A stretch of DNA of 64,000 nt. It comes from Phoma sp. XZ068 (taxonomy: Eukaryota; Ascomycota; Dothideomycetes; Pleosporales; Didymellaceae). A model generated the notes under the pieces. The model worked only from the letters and a program-made list of their open reading frames with translations. It was not told the origin of the DNA and ran no database searches. The translations under genes and the position numbers were made by a program. How positions within the stretch are numbered: the first letter of the stretch is position 1; every line of letters starts with the position of its first letter. Where the stretch lies: contig RBKR01000004.1 of the NCBI GenBank assembly GCA_004835665.1, positions 434,001-498,000 on the forward strand, read 5' to 3'. Positions 1 through 9,872 of this stretch are shown here, piece by piece.

Positions 1-760
1 AGTTCACATGCAGCGGGCAGAACAGGGTGCCGCCCGAACCGGAGTGGCGCGGAGTGGGCGACGCAGGCTGACGGGCAGGGCAGACAGGGGATCGCGGGAG
101 GGAGGAACAGTGTGCTGAGAAGGGAGTCTTCACGGCGAACAAGCAGTGCATCGATATTTAGTATCCAACGTGCATACAAAGCCCATCCACATGCAGGCTG
201 GTTGTTGAGAGGCTGGCAGCCCCCACACAGCCGTGGCCAAGCTGGGCATGACGCAGTTATCTCAAGGGCCGACTACCAAATGGGCGACAGACCCCGGTAG
301 CGTGCAGGGTCGCAGGCACTGGGAGGAGGCGTTGGCTCGTTTCCAAGACAATCGGCGGGCCACGGTCAGCCTCTGCACCAGCCGCGTCCAGCTAGCCAGC
401 CTGCCATGCTGCAACCTTGGAAACGCTGTTGCTGCTGCGGCGCTCTCCACTCTCCACACGCTCCGAACTTGCTGCGACGTGCGGCATACCACCGTCGTTC
501 TCTTCACCACCGCCGCAAACAGCGCTGCCGTGCCTGCCTACCTGCCCAGCTCCACAGCCCACAGCACGGCAAACACCACAAAGGACCCGCCCGCTGCCCG
601 CTTCCGCAAGCACCTCGCCCAGGGCCCGCCTGAGCGCGACCCACCCTCGAGCGGCGCGCTGCCGTTCATCTTCACCCAGGCCGGACCGCACTCGCTCTGC
701 CCCCTCGACACCAGGCCTGCCCACGCTCGCTCTGCCTCCCTCCGCTTCACCACCCGCGCA
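1..760. other. Upstream region of the GH17 gene
   Basis: No gene is supported here. The frame of the downstream glucanase stays open upstream to about position 233, but that translation is low-complexity and does not look like a family N-terminus. From about 480 to 760 the sequence is C-rich and purine-poor on the plus strand, as expected for a fungal 5' leader. The rest is presumably promoter. Confidence 0.5.
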
Positions 761-2751
761 ATGGCACACCTGCCGTCAGAGCAGCCCTTCCTGGGCCAGC
801 ACGGCGACATCTCGCCCGTCGACGGCCCGGACAGCGACTTCCCGCCGCCTCCCCCCGCCCACCGCGTGCCTGTGGGCGTGCACCCCGACAGCCAGCAATT
901 CCAGCAGCGCTCGCTCCAGCCGGACCCGAACAACTACTCAGACCTGTCGACGCCCGGCAGCGAACCGCGAGGCGCACCAATGGGCGTCCCCAACCGCAGC
1001 CCCAACGCAACGCCCTTCAACGAGCAGTATGCCTACGACGGGGGCATGCCGCCACGGTCCATGTACTCGAATCGCTCGTACGGCTCACAAGTCCCGCTGG
1101 CCGGCGCAGGCATGTACTCGAGCAACCACTCTCTGCACAGCATGAACTCGCCGCCGCACAGCGCCCCCTTCACCGACAGCCCCTACAATCGCTACTCCAC
1201 CGCCCCCATGAGCTATGCCCACACCATGGGCCAGATCAACCCCAACGAGCTCGCCGACGATGACGACTGGGGCATGGGGCCAGAGACACCGCAGAACAAG
1301 CGTCGCTCCTTCGTGCCTGGCTTTGGTGCTTCGAGAGACGGCAGCAGGAACGGCTCACCAGGGTCGTCGATTGCAGGCGGCGTCGCCGGCGCGGGCGCGG
1401 GCGCTGCTGCTGCCGGTGCGTACGCTGTCAGCCGTGACGGAAGCGGCAAGTACAATGCCGTCTCCAACATCAATGGTGCTGCTAGTCCCAACGGCAGTGC
1501 CAGTCACATTGGAAGCCACCCTGAGCTGCTCGCCGAGAAGTCAGAATGGCTGAAGCGCGACCACGCAAAGCGCAAGAAGAGGATGTGGATTGCCATTGTT
1601 GTCATCGCTATCCTTGTACTTGGTGCCATCCTTGGTGGTGTTCTCGGTGCCCTGCTCAACAAGGGAGGCGGCCACGACGGCCAGCACGGCAGTGTCAGCG
1701 CTGGTGATGTTGTAAGCGACAACAAGGACGACCTCGGCAAGGACTCGAGTGAGATCAAGGCGTTGATGAACAACAAGAATCTGCACAAGGTCTTCCCTGG
1801 AATGGACTACACGCCTCTCAACGCGCAAATGCCCGACTGCGCCAAGGTGCCACCTTCGCAGAACAACATCACCCGCGATGTCGCTGTCATGTCGCAACTA
1901 ACCAACGCTGTTCGACTTTACGGAACGGACTGCAACCAAACCCAGATGGTCATCCACGCCATTCAACGGCTTGAGCTGACCGACATGAAGGTCTGGCTCG
2001 GCGTCTGGCTGGACGACAACAACTCGACCAACAAACGCCAGATCGCCCAGACCTGGGACATTCTCGACGAATATGGCTGCGACTACTTCAAGGGCATCAT
2101 TATCGGCAACGAAGTGCTCTACCGTAAAGATCTCACTGCAACTGAGCTGATCGACCAGATCACCATCTTCAGGCGAAACATCACCAGCCACAAGTGCGAC
2201 TTGCCTGTCGCCATGGCCGATCTTGGTGACAATTGGACAGCCGACATGGCTACTAAAGTCGACATTGTCATGTCCAACGTCCATCCCTTCTTCTCTGGTA
2301 CCGTCGTAGAGAAGTCTGCAGCATGGACGTGGAACTTCTGGCAAGACCGTGATGTATCGTTGACTGCCAATAATAAAGACATCAAGCAAGTCATTGCTGA
2401 GGTTGGCTGGCCGACAGGCGGCGGTACCAACTGTGGTGGTGCTACCACGTGTACCGACGGATCGGTTGCTGGAATTGACGAGCTGAACCGGTTCATGGAA
2501 GATTGGGTTTGCCCCAGTCTTAAGAACCAGACCGAGTATTTCTGGTAAGTCCCTTGATGCTGCAAACATTGACATGCACATACTGACATCAAGAAAGGTT
2601 CTCGGCATTCGACGAACCATGGAAAATCCGCTTCAACGAAAAGGGGAAAGAGTGGGAAGACAAGTGGGGTCTCATGGACATAAACCGCAACCTCAAGCCT
2701 GGCGTCAAGATCCCCGACTGCGGCGGCGCAGCCCTGCCCAACTTCAGTTAA
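761..2751 (+). CDS. btgC: Membrane-anchored GH17 glucan endo-1,3-beta-glucosidase (btgC type)
   Basis: Exons 761-2544 and 2598-2751 give 645 residues. The 53-bp intron restores a TGG codon and adds a C-terminal exon ending in PNFS. The first ~270 residues are a disordered, Pro/Ser/Gly-rich cytosolic tail. One transmembrane helix follows at about residues 275-298 (WIAIVVIAILVLGAILGG), then a GH17 catalytic domain. The likely acid/base is E451 in GNEVLYR and the nucleophile E547 in IAEVGWPT. Family knowledge: such type II membrane glucanases hydrolyse or remodel beta-1,3-glucan in the cell wall. The ATG at 761 is preferred because the protein then starts with an acidic cytosolic tail as in btgC homologs; an in-frame open stretch upstream to 233 could only add non-conserved sequence. 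The symbol is by family resemblance. Confidence 0.92.
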
Positions 2752-4136
2752 TTCTCGCTTCGACGTTCGATATTTTAGCGACTCACATTCATTGAGCACT
2801 CGGCTCTGCATGACAGCTCGGCGTTCGGCGGCGCATCGGTTCGAAAGTTTTTTGACATGTTGGCGGCAACGTCACGCGCGTTTCCATCTTTGGCGAATCT
2901 GTTTCAGGAAATACACAAGCATGGCTGGTCTTTTGCCTTTTGCCTTTTGGCGTTCAGCATTCGGGGAGGTTCAGGTTCAGGTCCGTTTGACATGATAGGC
3001 CGCACGTGGAGATAGGGTTGTGTATATGATTCGAGGCGGCCCGTGGTGTCGATGTACCTCTACACATCCGACGGGATGGGATATGGACTGAACATAGTTT
3101 TGTGACGACATGGTGTTTAGCAACAAGCGTGTAGATAGATAGCAACGGAAGTGCATAATGTGCATGTGATACGAATGCAAAGATATATACCTCTTCATCC
3201 CGGCCGCGCCTCCTCGACCGTGACGCGTCCCGACGACCCACAATGCAGCACTACACCGACGAAGTCGCGCAATCATCTACGCGCAATACTTCACCAGGCC
3301 GCGCATTCAAAAAAAAATCTCACTTTCCATCCAGTCTCTCATGGACCACCCTCGCCCCACCCCTCGGCTGACACCGACGCAGGGTCCGGCCTCACAGGCC
3401 CGATCTCAGGCCTGCTGTCGTGCAGGTACACGGCAGCGGGTGAGATACGCCATGTATGCAAGGAGAGACATCGATCGGACTTTGTGTAAGATGCCAAGCT
3501 GTGCGGCTGACTGGTGTGGAGAGGTACATGGGTACACCATTGTGTGGAGGGGTGGAAGGTACAGTGTGCGGAGGAGAAAGACACAGTGGATGTGTGATAA
3601 GAATATAAACGACTGCGAAGAATTAGGGGTTTTTGAGTGGGTTTGTGAGGGTTTGGCTAAAGTTATACATGTCGATCCCCTGCCGTCGCAATGGCGCCTG
3701 CTTATTCCTCATGGCACCACTTGGTCAGTTACGCATTGCACCTTACTTGCGAATGTTTCCTTCTACTCAACACGATAGACGTTTGATACTCGAGCAGCGC
3801 CGGTAAGAGCTCGCAACCAAATGGGCTCTAATTGGTTCAAAACAGGCCAAGACGGATCTTCTCACCGGAACGCACACCATCAGCTTCTCGGCGCCAGAGT
3901 CTTACCGCGCGGGGAGCCGCCGTCGGAGTATATACTCAGCTCGTTGTCTCTTTCATACTCTCAACAGTTCACTCGAAGTCACGCGGCAGGTATATGAGAA
4001 GAAGTAGATGAACGTGAAGTATCGATTTTGGTATCAAACATTAGAAGTTAAGTAAGAAGAGGTATATACATCGCAGCCCTCTTGGGCGCGAGGGCAATCA
4101 TGCTAACAACCACAGTCTTCTCTCACTGTATCAAAC
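2752..4136. other. Intergenic region between convergent genes
   Basis: This is 1.4 kb between the 3' ends of the GH17 gene (plus) and the ferritin-like gene (minus). Several frames of 80-145 codons are open, but none has family-like sequence, a convincing start context or an intron pattern. A short imperfect tandem of TTTTGCC lies near 2930-2950. I see no RNA gene. Confidence 0.5.
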
Positions 4137-5018
4137 TTAAGACGAGATCTCGACAATGGCGGGGCCAGCAAGGATGGTGTCATCGGTAGCAGCGGTGTTG
4201 CAGCTGGTGAGGACGACGTAGCTCTGGCCGGCGAAGCCCTTGGGGACAACGACCTCGTAGCCGCCGTTGACGGACTTGGCCTCGGCGAAGGTTGGGCCGG
4301 TCACGGCAATGAAGGCAGCGTAGACCTTGCCCTGGATCTTGTAGCCCGTGGTGCCGAGCAGAATGGTCGAGCCGGACTTGATCGTGGTGTCCTTGCTGGA
4401 CGCAGACAGGCTGGGGAAAGCCTTGACGGGAAGGGGAGGGTTGCCAGAGGGGCAGCTCTTGATGAAGCCAGCGGCGAGGGTGTAGACCTCGTTGTAAGAG
4501 AGGGGAGCATCGAAGGGCTGGGGGAAGGGAGCCTGCTTGATGGCGTTGCGGATGTAGGAGCTGTGGCGGGCCTCAACGGTCAGGATGGAGCCAGCAGCAG
4601 TGAGGTAACCCTTCGACATGATGTCGGCGGCGGCACCAAGGTAGGCGCTGACACCAACACCCTCGAGGACGGAGGCGGTGGCAAGGAAGGCCTGTACACT
4701 GCCGACACCGAAGGCGTAGGTGCACTCCTGGACGGGAGTGGCGCCAGCGGCCTTCAGTGCGCTGGTGAGGAAGCTGACGTGAGTGGTCTCATCAGAGCTA
4801 ATGGTCTTGATGCGGTTGTAGACACTGGAGTCGTAACCAGCGTTCTTGAAGTCCGCCTCGGTGAAGTTGGCAAGACCTTGGCGGTAGAAGGTGTCCTCGA
4901 GGTGCTCAAGAGTCAGAGCGTAGTTGAGGATAACATCATCGGTAGGGCCAGTAGCACGCTTGGTAGGGGCGGCAGAGGCAACAGCGGCCAGGGCAGCGAC
5001 GGCAATAACAGACTTCAT
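4137..5018 (-). CDS. Secreted ferritin-like domain protein (Rds1-like)
   Basis: A single exon encodes 293 residues. The ATG at 5018 is chosen because it directly precedes a signal peptide (MKSVIAVAALAAVASAAP) followed by a KR dibasic site; the in-frame codon seven residues upstream only adds a polar extension. The mature part has the helical ferritin-like pattern: NYALTLEHLEDTFY early on and DETTHVSFLTSALKAAG further along, each with the spaced Glu/His residues that bind a di-metal centre in this superfamily. The C-terminal ~100 residues are Thr/Gly/Ser-rich. Fungal relatives are annotated as stress-response protein Rds1. An enzymatic role is not established, and retention of metal binding is an inference. 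Confidence 0.85.
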   Translation of the reverse strand: MKSVIAVAALAAVASAAPTKRATGPTDDVILNYALTLEHLEDTFYRQGLANFTEADFKNAGYDSSVYNRIKTISSDETTHVSFLTSALKAAGATPVQECTYAFGVGSVQAFLATASVLEGVGVSAYLGAAADIMSKGYLTAAGSILTVEARHSSYIRNAIKQAPFPQPFDAPLSYNEVYTLAAGFIKSCPSGNPPLPVKAFPSLSASSKDTTIKSGSTILLGTTGYKIQGKVYAAFIAVTGPTFAEAKSVNGGYEVVVPKGFAGQSYVVLTSCNTAATDDTILAGPAIVEISS

Positions 5019-5124
5019 TGTGATGGATGAATGTGGCAAGTATGAAACTTAGAGAGATGAAGGCTGTAAAGGTGAGTGAAGCTGGTTGATTGATGATAAC
5101 AACAAACAGGACTTCTGTTCTTTA

Positions 5125-5130
5125 CTTATA
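5125..5130 (-). promoter_or_regulatory. Possible TATA box of the ferritin-like gene
   Basis: On the minus strand the sequence reads TATAAGTAAA about 107 bp upstream of the ATG at 5018, a usual distance for a highly expressed fungal gene. This is motif matching only. Confidence 0.3.
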
Positions 5131-5922
5131 CAACACCACCGACCCATGGTCCTGCGCGCAGGCGGCTCCTCCTCTCCACTCTTTTGTCGCCAGTCCACAT
5201 CCATCATCATTCTTACTACCTCTGGCAACGACTTGCGATAGTACGGTTCCCAGTGCATCCGGAAGACTGATCGAAATTTCGAGCGCGGCCCTACTGCAGT
5301 TAGCTACTGCAAATGGTGCATACGCTCCCGCTCTCAAGTGCACCGCCCGTCTCAATCCGGAAAAGGAAATTTGTAATGGACGCTCGAAAGGGTCCTTTGG
5401 AGATCTGGAGCCTCGCCCGTTCCCCGCAAAAGGTATCCGCAGTTGTACCACGGAATGATTACATCCGAGCAGAAATGTAGTGACGTCGGGCACTAATGCA
5501 AAGATAGATCAGGAGCAGATTGATTCTCATTGGTTCGTTGTTTGAAACCGTGGGCTGGCGTGGAATGCTATACCCAAAAGCGTCTAGTTTGTCGAAAGGA
5601 ACGTGAACGTTCCGGACACGGACGCCTACAACAACACTACCACTGACTACAACACACCATGACACGGTACTTGCCTTGCTCATCTTACTGGTTTGGAACA
5701 TTTTTGTAGTCGCACAGGGTAGCAGAACGGTAAGTCGAATTGCCGGGGATGAACAGCCTTGTCGATTGTTAAGCCATTCCTTGTTTGGAAGCGGTGATCT
5801 GCATGACTGGATTCGATAGTCGCGAAGGGATGGGGATGAGAAGGATGCTTTCAGATTTGAAGCAACGGCTTGCGGTCTGGAGTCAGTCGTGAGAGAGCAA
5901 TCTTCCTTGTGGTGGCGGCCGG

Positions 5923-5928
5923 TATAAA
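5923..5928 (+). promoter_or_regulatory. Possible TATA box of the GPI-anchored protein gene
   Basis: TATAAA lies 117 bp upstream of the ATG at 6045, in a plausible core-promoter position. Only the motif and its distance support this. Confidence 0.35.
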
Positions 5929-6044
5929 GCGTCGGGATGTAAACTTCCACTCTCCTTTCTTTGTCAAGTGTATAAGTCAAAGTCACTCGTGCTACAAAAC
6001 GCTCTTATTTCAAATTTTACCATCTTATCAGAATCAAAGTCAAA

Positions 6045-6655
6045 ATGAAGTCCTTCACTCTCATTGGCGCTCTTGCGCTCGCTGCTGGTGTCTCTGCGTA
6101 AGTCAATGTCCAATCCATGTAGCTTACTCCTGCATGAACCTTCGAGTTCCGCCAACGTCCTTCACGCCTTATCCCCTTCCTATATCCCATTTCATCAAGC
6201 CATTACCCCTTTCATCAACACACTTTCCCAAAGTGTCTCGTCAACGACTACATCTAACACCCCACAGGCAGTACTCCGCCTCCTCCGCCTCAGCCCCAGG
6301 TTCCGTCTCCGCGGCGCCCGCCTCCACCCCTGCCTCAGCAGCACCCGAAGACTCCATCACAACCACCATCACCGCAAAGGAAGGGTGCCCCACCGGCCCT
6401 GCGGCTGATGTCATGGTAACGCGCTCCAACATGCCCGTGCCCAGCTGCGAGGCAGGCACCAACGCCACCAAGCCCTCCATCGTCTCCATGCCTGGATACG
6501 GTCCCCCTGCGGCATCTGGCAGCGGTGGAAGCGGCTCTGGCTCTGGCTCGGGCACATCGACGGGCGCACCTGCTCAGTTCACGGGCGCAGCAGGCAAGAC
6601 TGCTATCTCTGGTGCTTTGGCTGTCGTTGCTGGTTTCGCCGTGTACGTCCTGTAA
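6045..6655 (+). CDS. Small Ser/Gly-rich GPI-anchored surface protein
   Basis: Exons 6045-6097 and 6268-6655 encode 146 residues. The first exon is almost exactly the signal peptide (MKSFTLIGALALAAGVSA). The 170-bp intron has a GTAAGT donor and CACAG acceptor and joins in frame to QYSASSASAP. The mature chain is rich in Ser, Ala, Pro and Gly, has two Cys residues, a GSGSGSG linker and a hydrophobic C-terminal tail (AISGALAVVAGFAVYVL) typical of a GPI-attachment signal. No catalytic domain is visible. Such small proteins are common in fungal cell walls; the function is unknown. Intron length was set by frame and signal-peptide logic, so an alternative acceptor is possible. Confidence 0.8.
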
Positions 6656-7016
6656 GCTTGATATTGTGCAGTGGAAGATGAAACGGACTCGATGTGTGAG
6701 CTGGGGAGGAGTGTGTGGTAATGTGTTGGTTGATTTTGACGCGTTGTACATATACCCTTATTGACGCGCTGGGTTGGATGTTGTGTATACTGTCACTGTC
6801 ACTTGATGACTACCGTGCTCAAAAAGAAGATACGATAATTCTAATTCATCAACATACAAACTCACTCTCACTTCCTTCAACAGTGCATTTGTAAGTGACA
6901 TCAGGATCTTTACTACTTGACTCAAAACCGTCTGGATTTGATTCCTCTGTTTACACCTTATGTGCCTGCCTATTCGATCACTATGGGTAGCAGGCTCCTG
7001 TCATGCTAGCAGCACG
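6656..7016. other. 3' region of the GPI-anchored protein gene
   Basis: About 360 bp with AT-rich sequence downstream of the stop. I see no gene or repeat. Confidence 0.4.
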
Positions 7017-7282
7017 CTAATCACGAGCTACACTCCGCGCTCTCATCTCCTCCTGCGTTAGGCTGGGCGCGCGATCAGGTAAGGCGAGACCAGAAACGAT
7101 AGCGTGGGAATACAGCGTAGGGATACTGCTGGGTTTTCCCGGTTTGACGGGGCGGGAAGCTACCCCAGCTGGAGTTACCGTTTTGCTGGGAAGTTGTTCA
7201 GGGGCATTAGGGCTTCTTCCTTGTTGTTCTGGCAAACACCGGTTCCTGAACCGTAATTCTTGAATGGTCGCGGGTGCGAAGT
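7017..7282 (-). CDS. Candidate orphan coding exon
   Basis: On the minus strand an open stretch of 88 codons begins after a possible acceptor (ACATAG, ending at 7283) and ends at a stop at 7017. It translates to ordinary protein-like sequence, including ATIQELRFRN, KPSSIPTLYSHAIVSGLALP and LTQEEMRARSVARD. It has no ATG at its 5' end, so it would have to be a 3' exon. A short upstream frame starting MPRQIGFEG near 7493 on the same strand could be a first exon, but the phases do not match with the obvious donor. It could also be the remnant of a decayed gene, or chance. I recognise no family. Confidence 0.25.
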
Positions 7283-7655
7283 CTATGTATGTTGATCACT
7301 GACTGTATGTGGTATTTGTGTTCGCTGAGGGCTGGGTGTGTGCCTATTTTGGACGTATCTAACCTCCCAAGAACATTATCCCAAACATCTAGCGGTGAGA
7401 CAGCGACGAATGGGCTTTAGCCAAAGTCTCAAAGGCGTACTGTGTTATAGTGTTGAGAATCAAGTCCTTCGAAACCTATTTGCCGCGGCATCCCTTCGCC
7501 CCTAACAATCGATTGTCAGTCCTGCTTTGCGCCAGAACCCTTGTCTCTACGAGCAGTCCTGCATGTACTAGACGGTTTGTCGTACAGTACTGTACAGTGT
7601 CGTCTAGTCATCGGCCTATCCAGGGCCAAATCTTCTCACCATCCATCACAACAGC
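7283..7655. other. 3' flank of the TmpA-like gene
   Basis: This lies between the stop of the TmpA-like gene and the candidate exon. The plus-strand frame starting at 7450 is mostly the shadow of the TmpA-like gene. I see nothing else. Confidence 0.4.
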
Positions 7656-9251
7656 TCAAGAATCAAACACAGCGCCGTACGCCGCCACCCCGGCCATCTT
7701 GCACTCGTCCACCACCGCCTTAGTAACCCCCGGATTACTCACCACCATGACAGCTTCCAGCTCCTCCGTCTTTGCCATCCACCGCGCCTCGAATGCCAAA
7801 TCTGGCCTCCCGACCTTGCTATCCCACACCCTCGCCTCCAAATCAACCTCCCGTATTGCGTCAAGCGCAAACGACCAATGTGGATCGTAAGGATCGCATG
7901 CACACCACATGACCTTCACTTTGCGGCCTCCCGCACGCATGCGGGCGATGGATGGGGATCTAAGGAGGCTGAGAACGGGGCCGATGCCTGCGCCTGTGGC
8001 AACGAGGAGGAGGGAGTTGAATAATGGAGCAAAGGTGAGGAAGTTGAGGGTTGGCGGATGACGAATCCAGAGGTTTGATGGCGGTGAGGTGATGATAGAG
8101 GATGTCCAGTCGCCGGCGCGGGAGACAATGATTTTAGATGCTGTGGAGGAGATAGGGATGGTAGCAAAGGCGTGCCATTCTGTGAGGGGGGCAGTGGATG
8201 TGCGGAGAGTGGACGTATGAGGCATCGAGACGTAGGGGAAGGTGAGTTGGACTTCGCGGGCGGAGATTGGGAAGGCTGTAATTGGGACGCGGCGAATGCG
8301 AAGCCATGGGAGGCTGATTAGAATGGTTGCGATTGCCAGCATCCATATCGAGGGGTGAGCGTAGAGTGGCGACACGGCATCTGGAGTCAGAGTAGTGATT
8401 CCAGCATGGACCCAAAGCACCACTAATGTAGCCCAGCCGCCGAAGCGGTGGGTTGCTTCGAAGGTATTGTGAAAGCGTACTCGAAACGGGGGAATCGCAG
8501 TCATACAGACTAGGATAATGGCTAAAAGTGCGGCGTACGCTGTGGTAATGTCAACGTACAGCGTTGTGGTCTTTTTGCCCATGTCCAAGAGGCTGAGTAC
8601 CCGAACAGTGTTCAAGCCAGTGAACGTGATATACCAGAGCAAGGCCGAAAACGCGCATCCGATATGTATTCCACCATAGTGGTGAAAGTCGCCAATAATT
8701 CTGCGAACTGGGAGTGGGAGAGCCGATGGAAGCTTGGAAATGAGCTTGAAGCTAAGATTGATAACTTCCTCTTGTCGTGACAGAACAGCAGCCATGAGGT
8801 TGGCAGCTGCGGCTGACAGGGCCGACTCCACAGTGGTCCTCCTGACGGCGAGTTGGAAGATCAAGACCCCAACGTTGATCAAAATAACACCAGAGACCAA
8901 CACCCGATATGCTGTAAGCCAATCGAGAGCAACTCTCCGGTGCCGCCCAGGTGTAGCTCGCTCTTCAGTTGCAGCTGCTTTCTCGTCTGCTGCCCGGGTA
9001 TGTGGGCGTGGCCGTAAAATCATATCTTCTACGCCAGGTTGTAGCTCTAATGTCGGGACATTATAGTTCATGTTCAACTTTTCTGAATCGAAAGTCATTG
9101 CTGAGTTGGAGGTTTCGTCAGTTCCACGTCGTGCACGCGCACGGTCTGGACAGGCCGCCTGCTCAACAGACAAAGGGAAGGCGCAGTGCCCGGACCGGCT
9201 GGCCAATACACCGTTGACATCTAAAATAGCGGGTTGTACAACTGCTACCAT
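7656..9251 (-). CDS. TmpA-like integral membrane flavo-oxidoreductase homolog
   Basis: A single exon of 531 residues starts at the first ATG (9251); the frame is open slightly further but only from a GTG. A polar N-terminus of about 110 residues is followed by several membrane segments, for example VLVSGVILINVGVLIFQLAV, a stretch around DFHHYGGIHIGCAFSALLWY, and THRFGGWATLVVLWVHAG. The C-terminal half resembles a ferric-reductase/NAD-binding module, with LLLVATGAGIGPVLSLL as the nucleotide-binding glycine loop. This order matches fungal TmpA, a plasma-membrane protein needed for conidiation signalling in Aspergillus, and the related C-terminal domains of some NRPS-like enzymes. Enzymatic activity is an inference. 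It lies 620 bp downstream of the epoxide hydrolase on the same strand. Confidence 0.75.
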   Translation of the reverse strand: MVAVVQPAILDVNGVLASRSGHCAFPLSVEQAACPDRARARRGTDETSNSAMTFDSEKLNMNYNVPTLELQPGVEDMILRPRPHTRAADEKAAATEERATPGRHRRVALDWLTAYRVLVSGVILINVGVLIFQLAVRRTTVESALSAAAANLMAAVLSRQEEVINLSFKLISKLPSALPLPVRRIIGDFHHYGGIHIGCAFSALLWYITFTGLNTVRVLSLLDMGKKTTTLYVDITTAYAALLAIILVCMTAIPPFRVRFHNTFEATHRFGGWATLVVLWVHAGITTLTPDAVSPLYAHPSIWMLAIATILISLPWLRIRRVPITAFPISAREVQLTFPYVSMPHTSTLRTSTAPLTEWHAFATIPISSTASKIIVSRAGDWTSSIITSPPSNLWIRHPPTLNFLTFAPLFNSLLLVATGAGIGPVLSLLRSPSIARMRAGGRKVKVMWCACDPYDPHWSFALDAIREVDLEARVWDSKVGRPDLAFEARWMAKTEELEAVMVVSNPGVTKAVVDECKMAGVAAYGAVFDS

Positions 9252-9872
9252 TGTGAAAACGATACGCACGGCGTGTGTGACTAAGTGAAAGTGGAATGGT
9301 GAATGCTGCGAGCCGACCGGGTTTGAAGAAAGCCTTATCGACTACCAAGTCGTATGTAGTGGTTGTTCAGAATGTAAAATAAACGGTCTAGGTACTGAAA
9401 CAGCGTCAAGGGAGTTTGGGAGATATCGATGAGATGGACCAGTGAAAGGGTTTGTGAATGTTGGTCATGATTCCTTTGCTGTGCGTACACAATGCACGGC
9501 AATAGCATTGACTGATAAGCCTTCAATTGGCGGGGGTAAACGGTAGCGAACTTAGCACATGTGCTCAATTTGGCATATGGTCTATTGCTATGGCCATGAG
9601 ACTGGATTACGTTGGATTGCATCGGCGAAGTGGGTACTCGAGGTGAAAGTGACAGCGTGAAAGAAGCTTCACCAGTATCGGGGATGGTACCTTAATCACC
9701 AAGGACTGGGAAGTTACAGAACTTGCACCAAAGATTAGAGAATGTAGCTCAACGGCACCTGTCATCACAGTGGGTGGTGGGCTGATGATGATGTGCGAAG
9801 GTGTTTCATGTACGCAAACGGAACATAACCTAGGGAGCGGCCCGTTGCTTCGAAGCATGGTCGAACGCCAGA
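9252..9872. other. Promoter region of the TmpA-like gene
   Basis: About 620 bp between two minus-strand genes, containing the promoter of one and the terminator of the other. I see no extra gene. Confidence 0.4.

Larger units (their letters stand above)
5019..6044. other. Divergent promoter region
   Basis: This is about 1 kb between two genes transcribed away from each other, both for predicted secreted or surface proteins. The open frames of 120-175 codons are opposite-strand overlaps without recognisable sequence. TATA-like motifs lie at both ends (about 5125 on minus, 5923 on plus). Confidence 0.5.

Noticed and set aside
233..760. In-frame extension of the GH17 protein upstream of 761
   Set aside because: Low-complexity translation, no family resemblance; the ATG at 761 gives the expected cytosolic tail.
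3341..3778. 145-codon plus-strand frame, and the opposite 81-codon frame ending in AEGWGEGGP
   Set aside because: Composition does not look like a protein in either; no start context or splice pattern.
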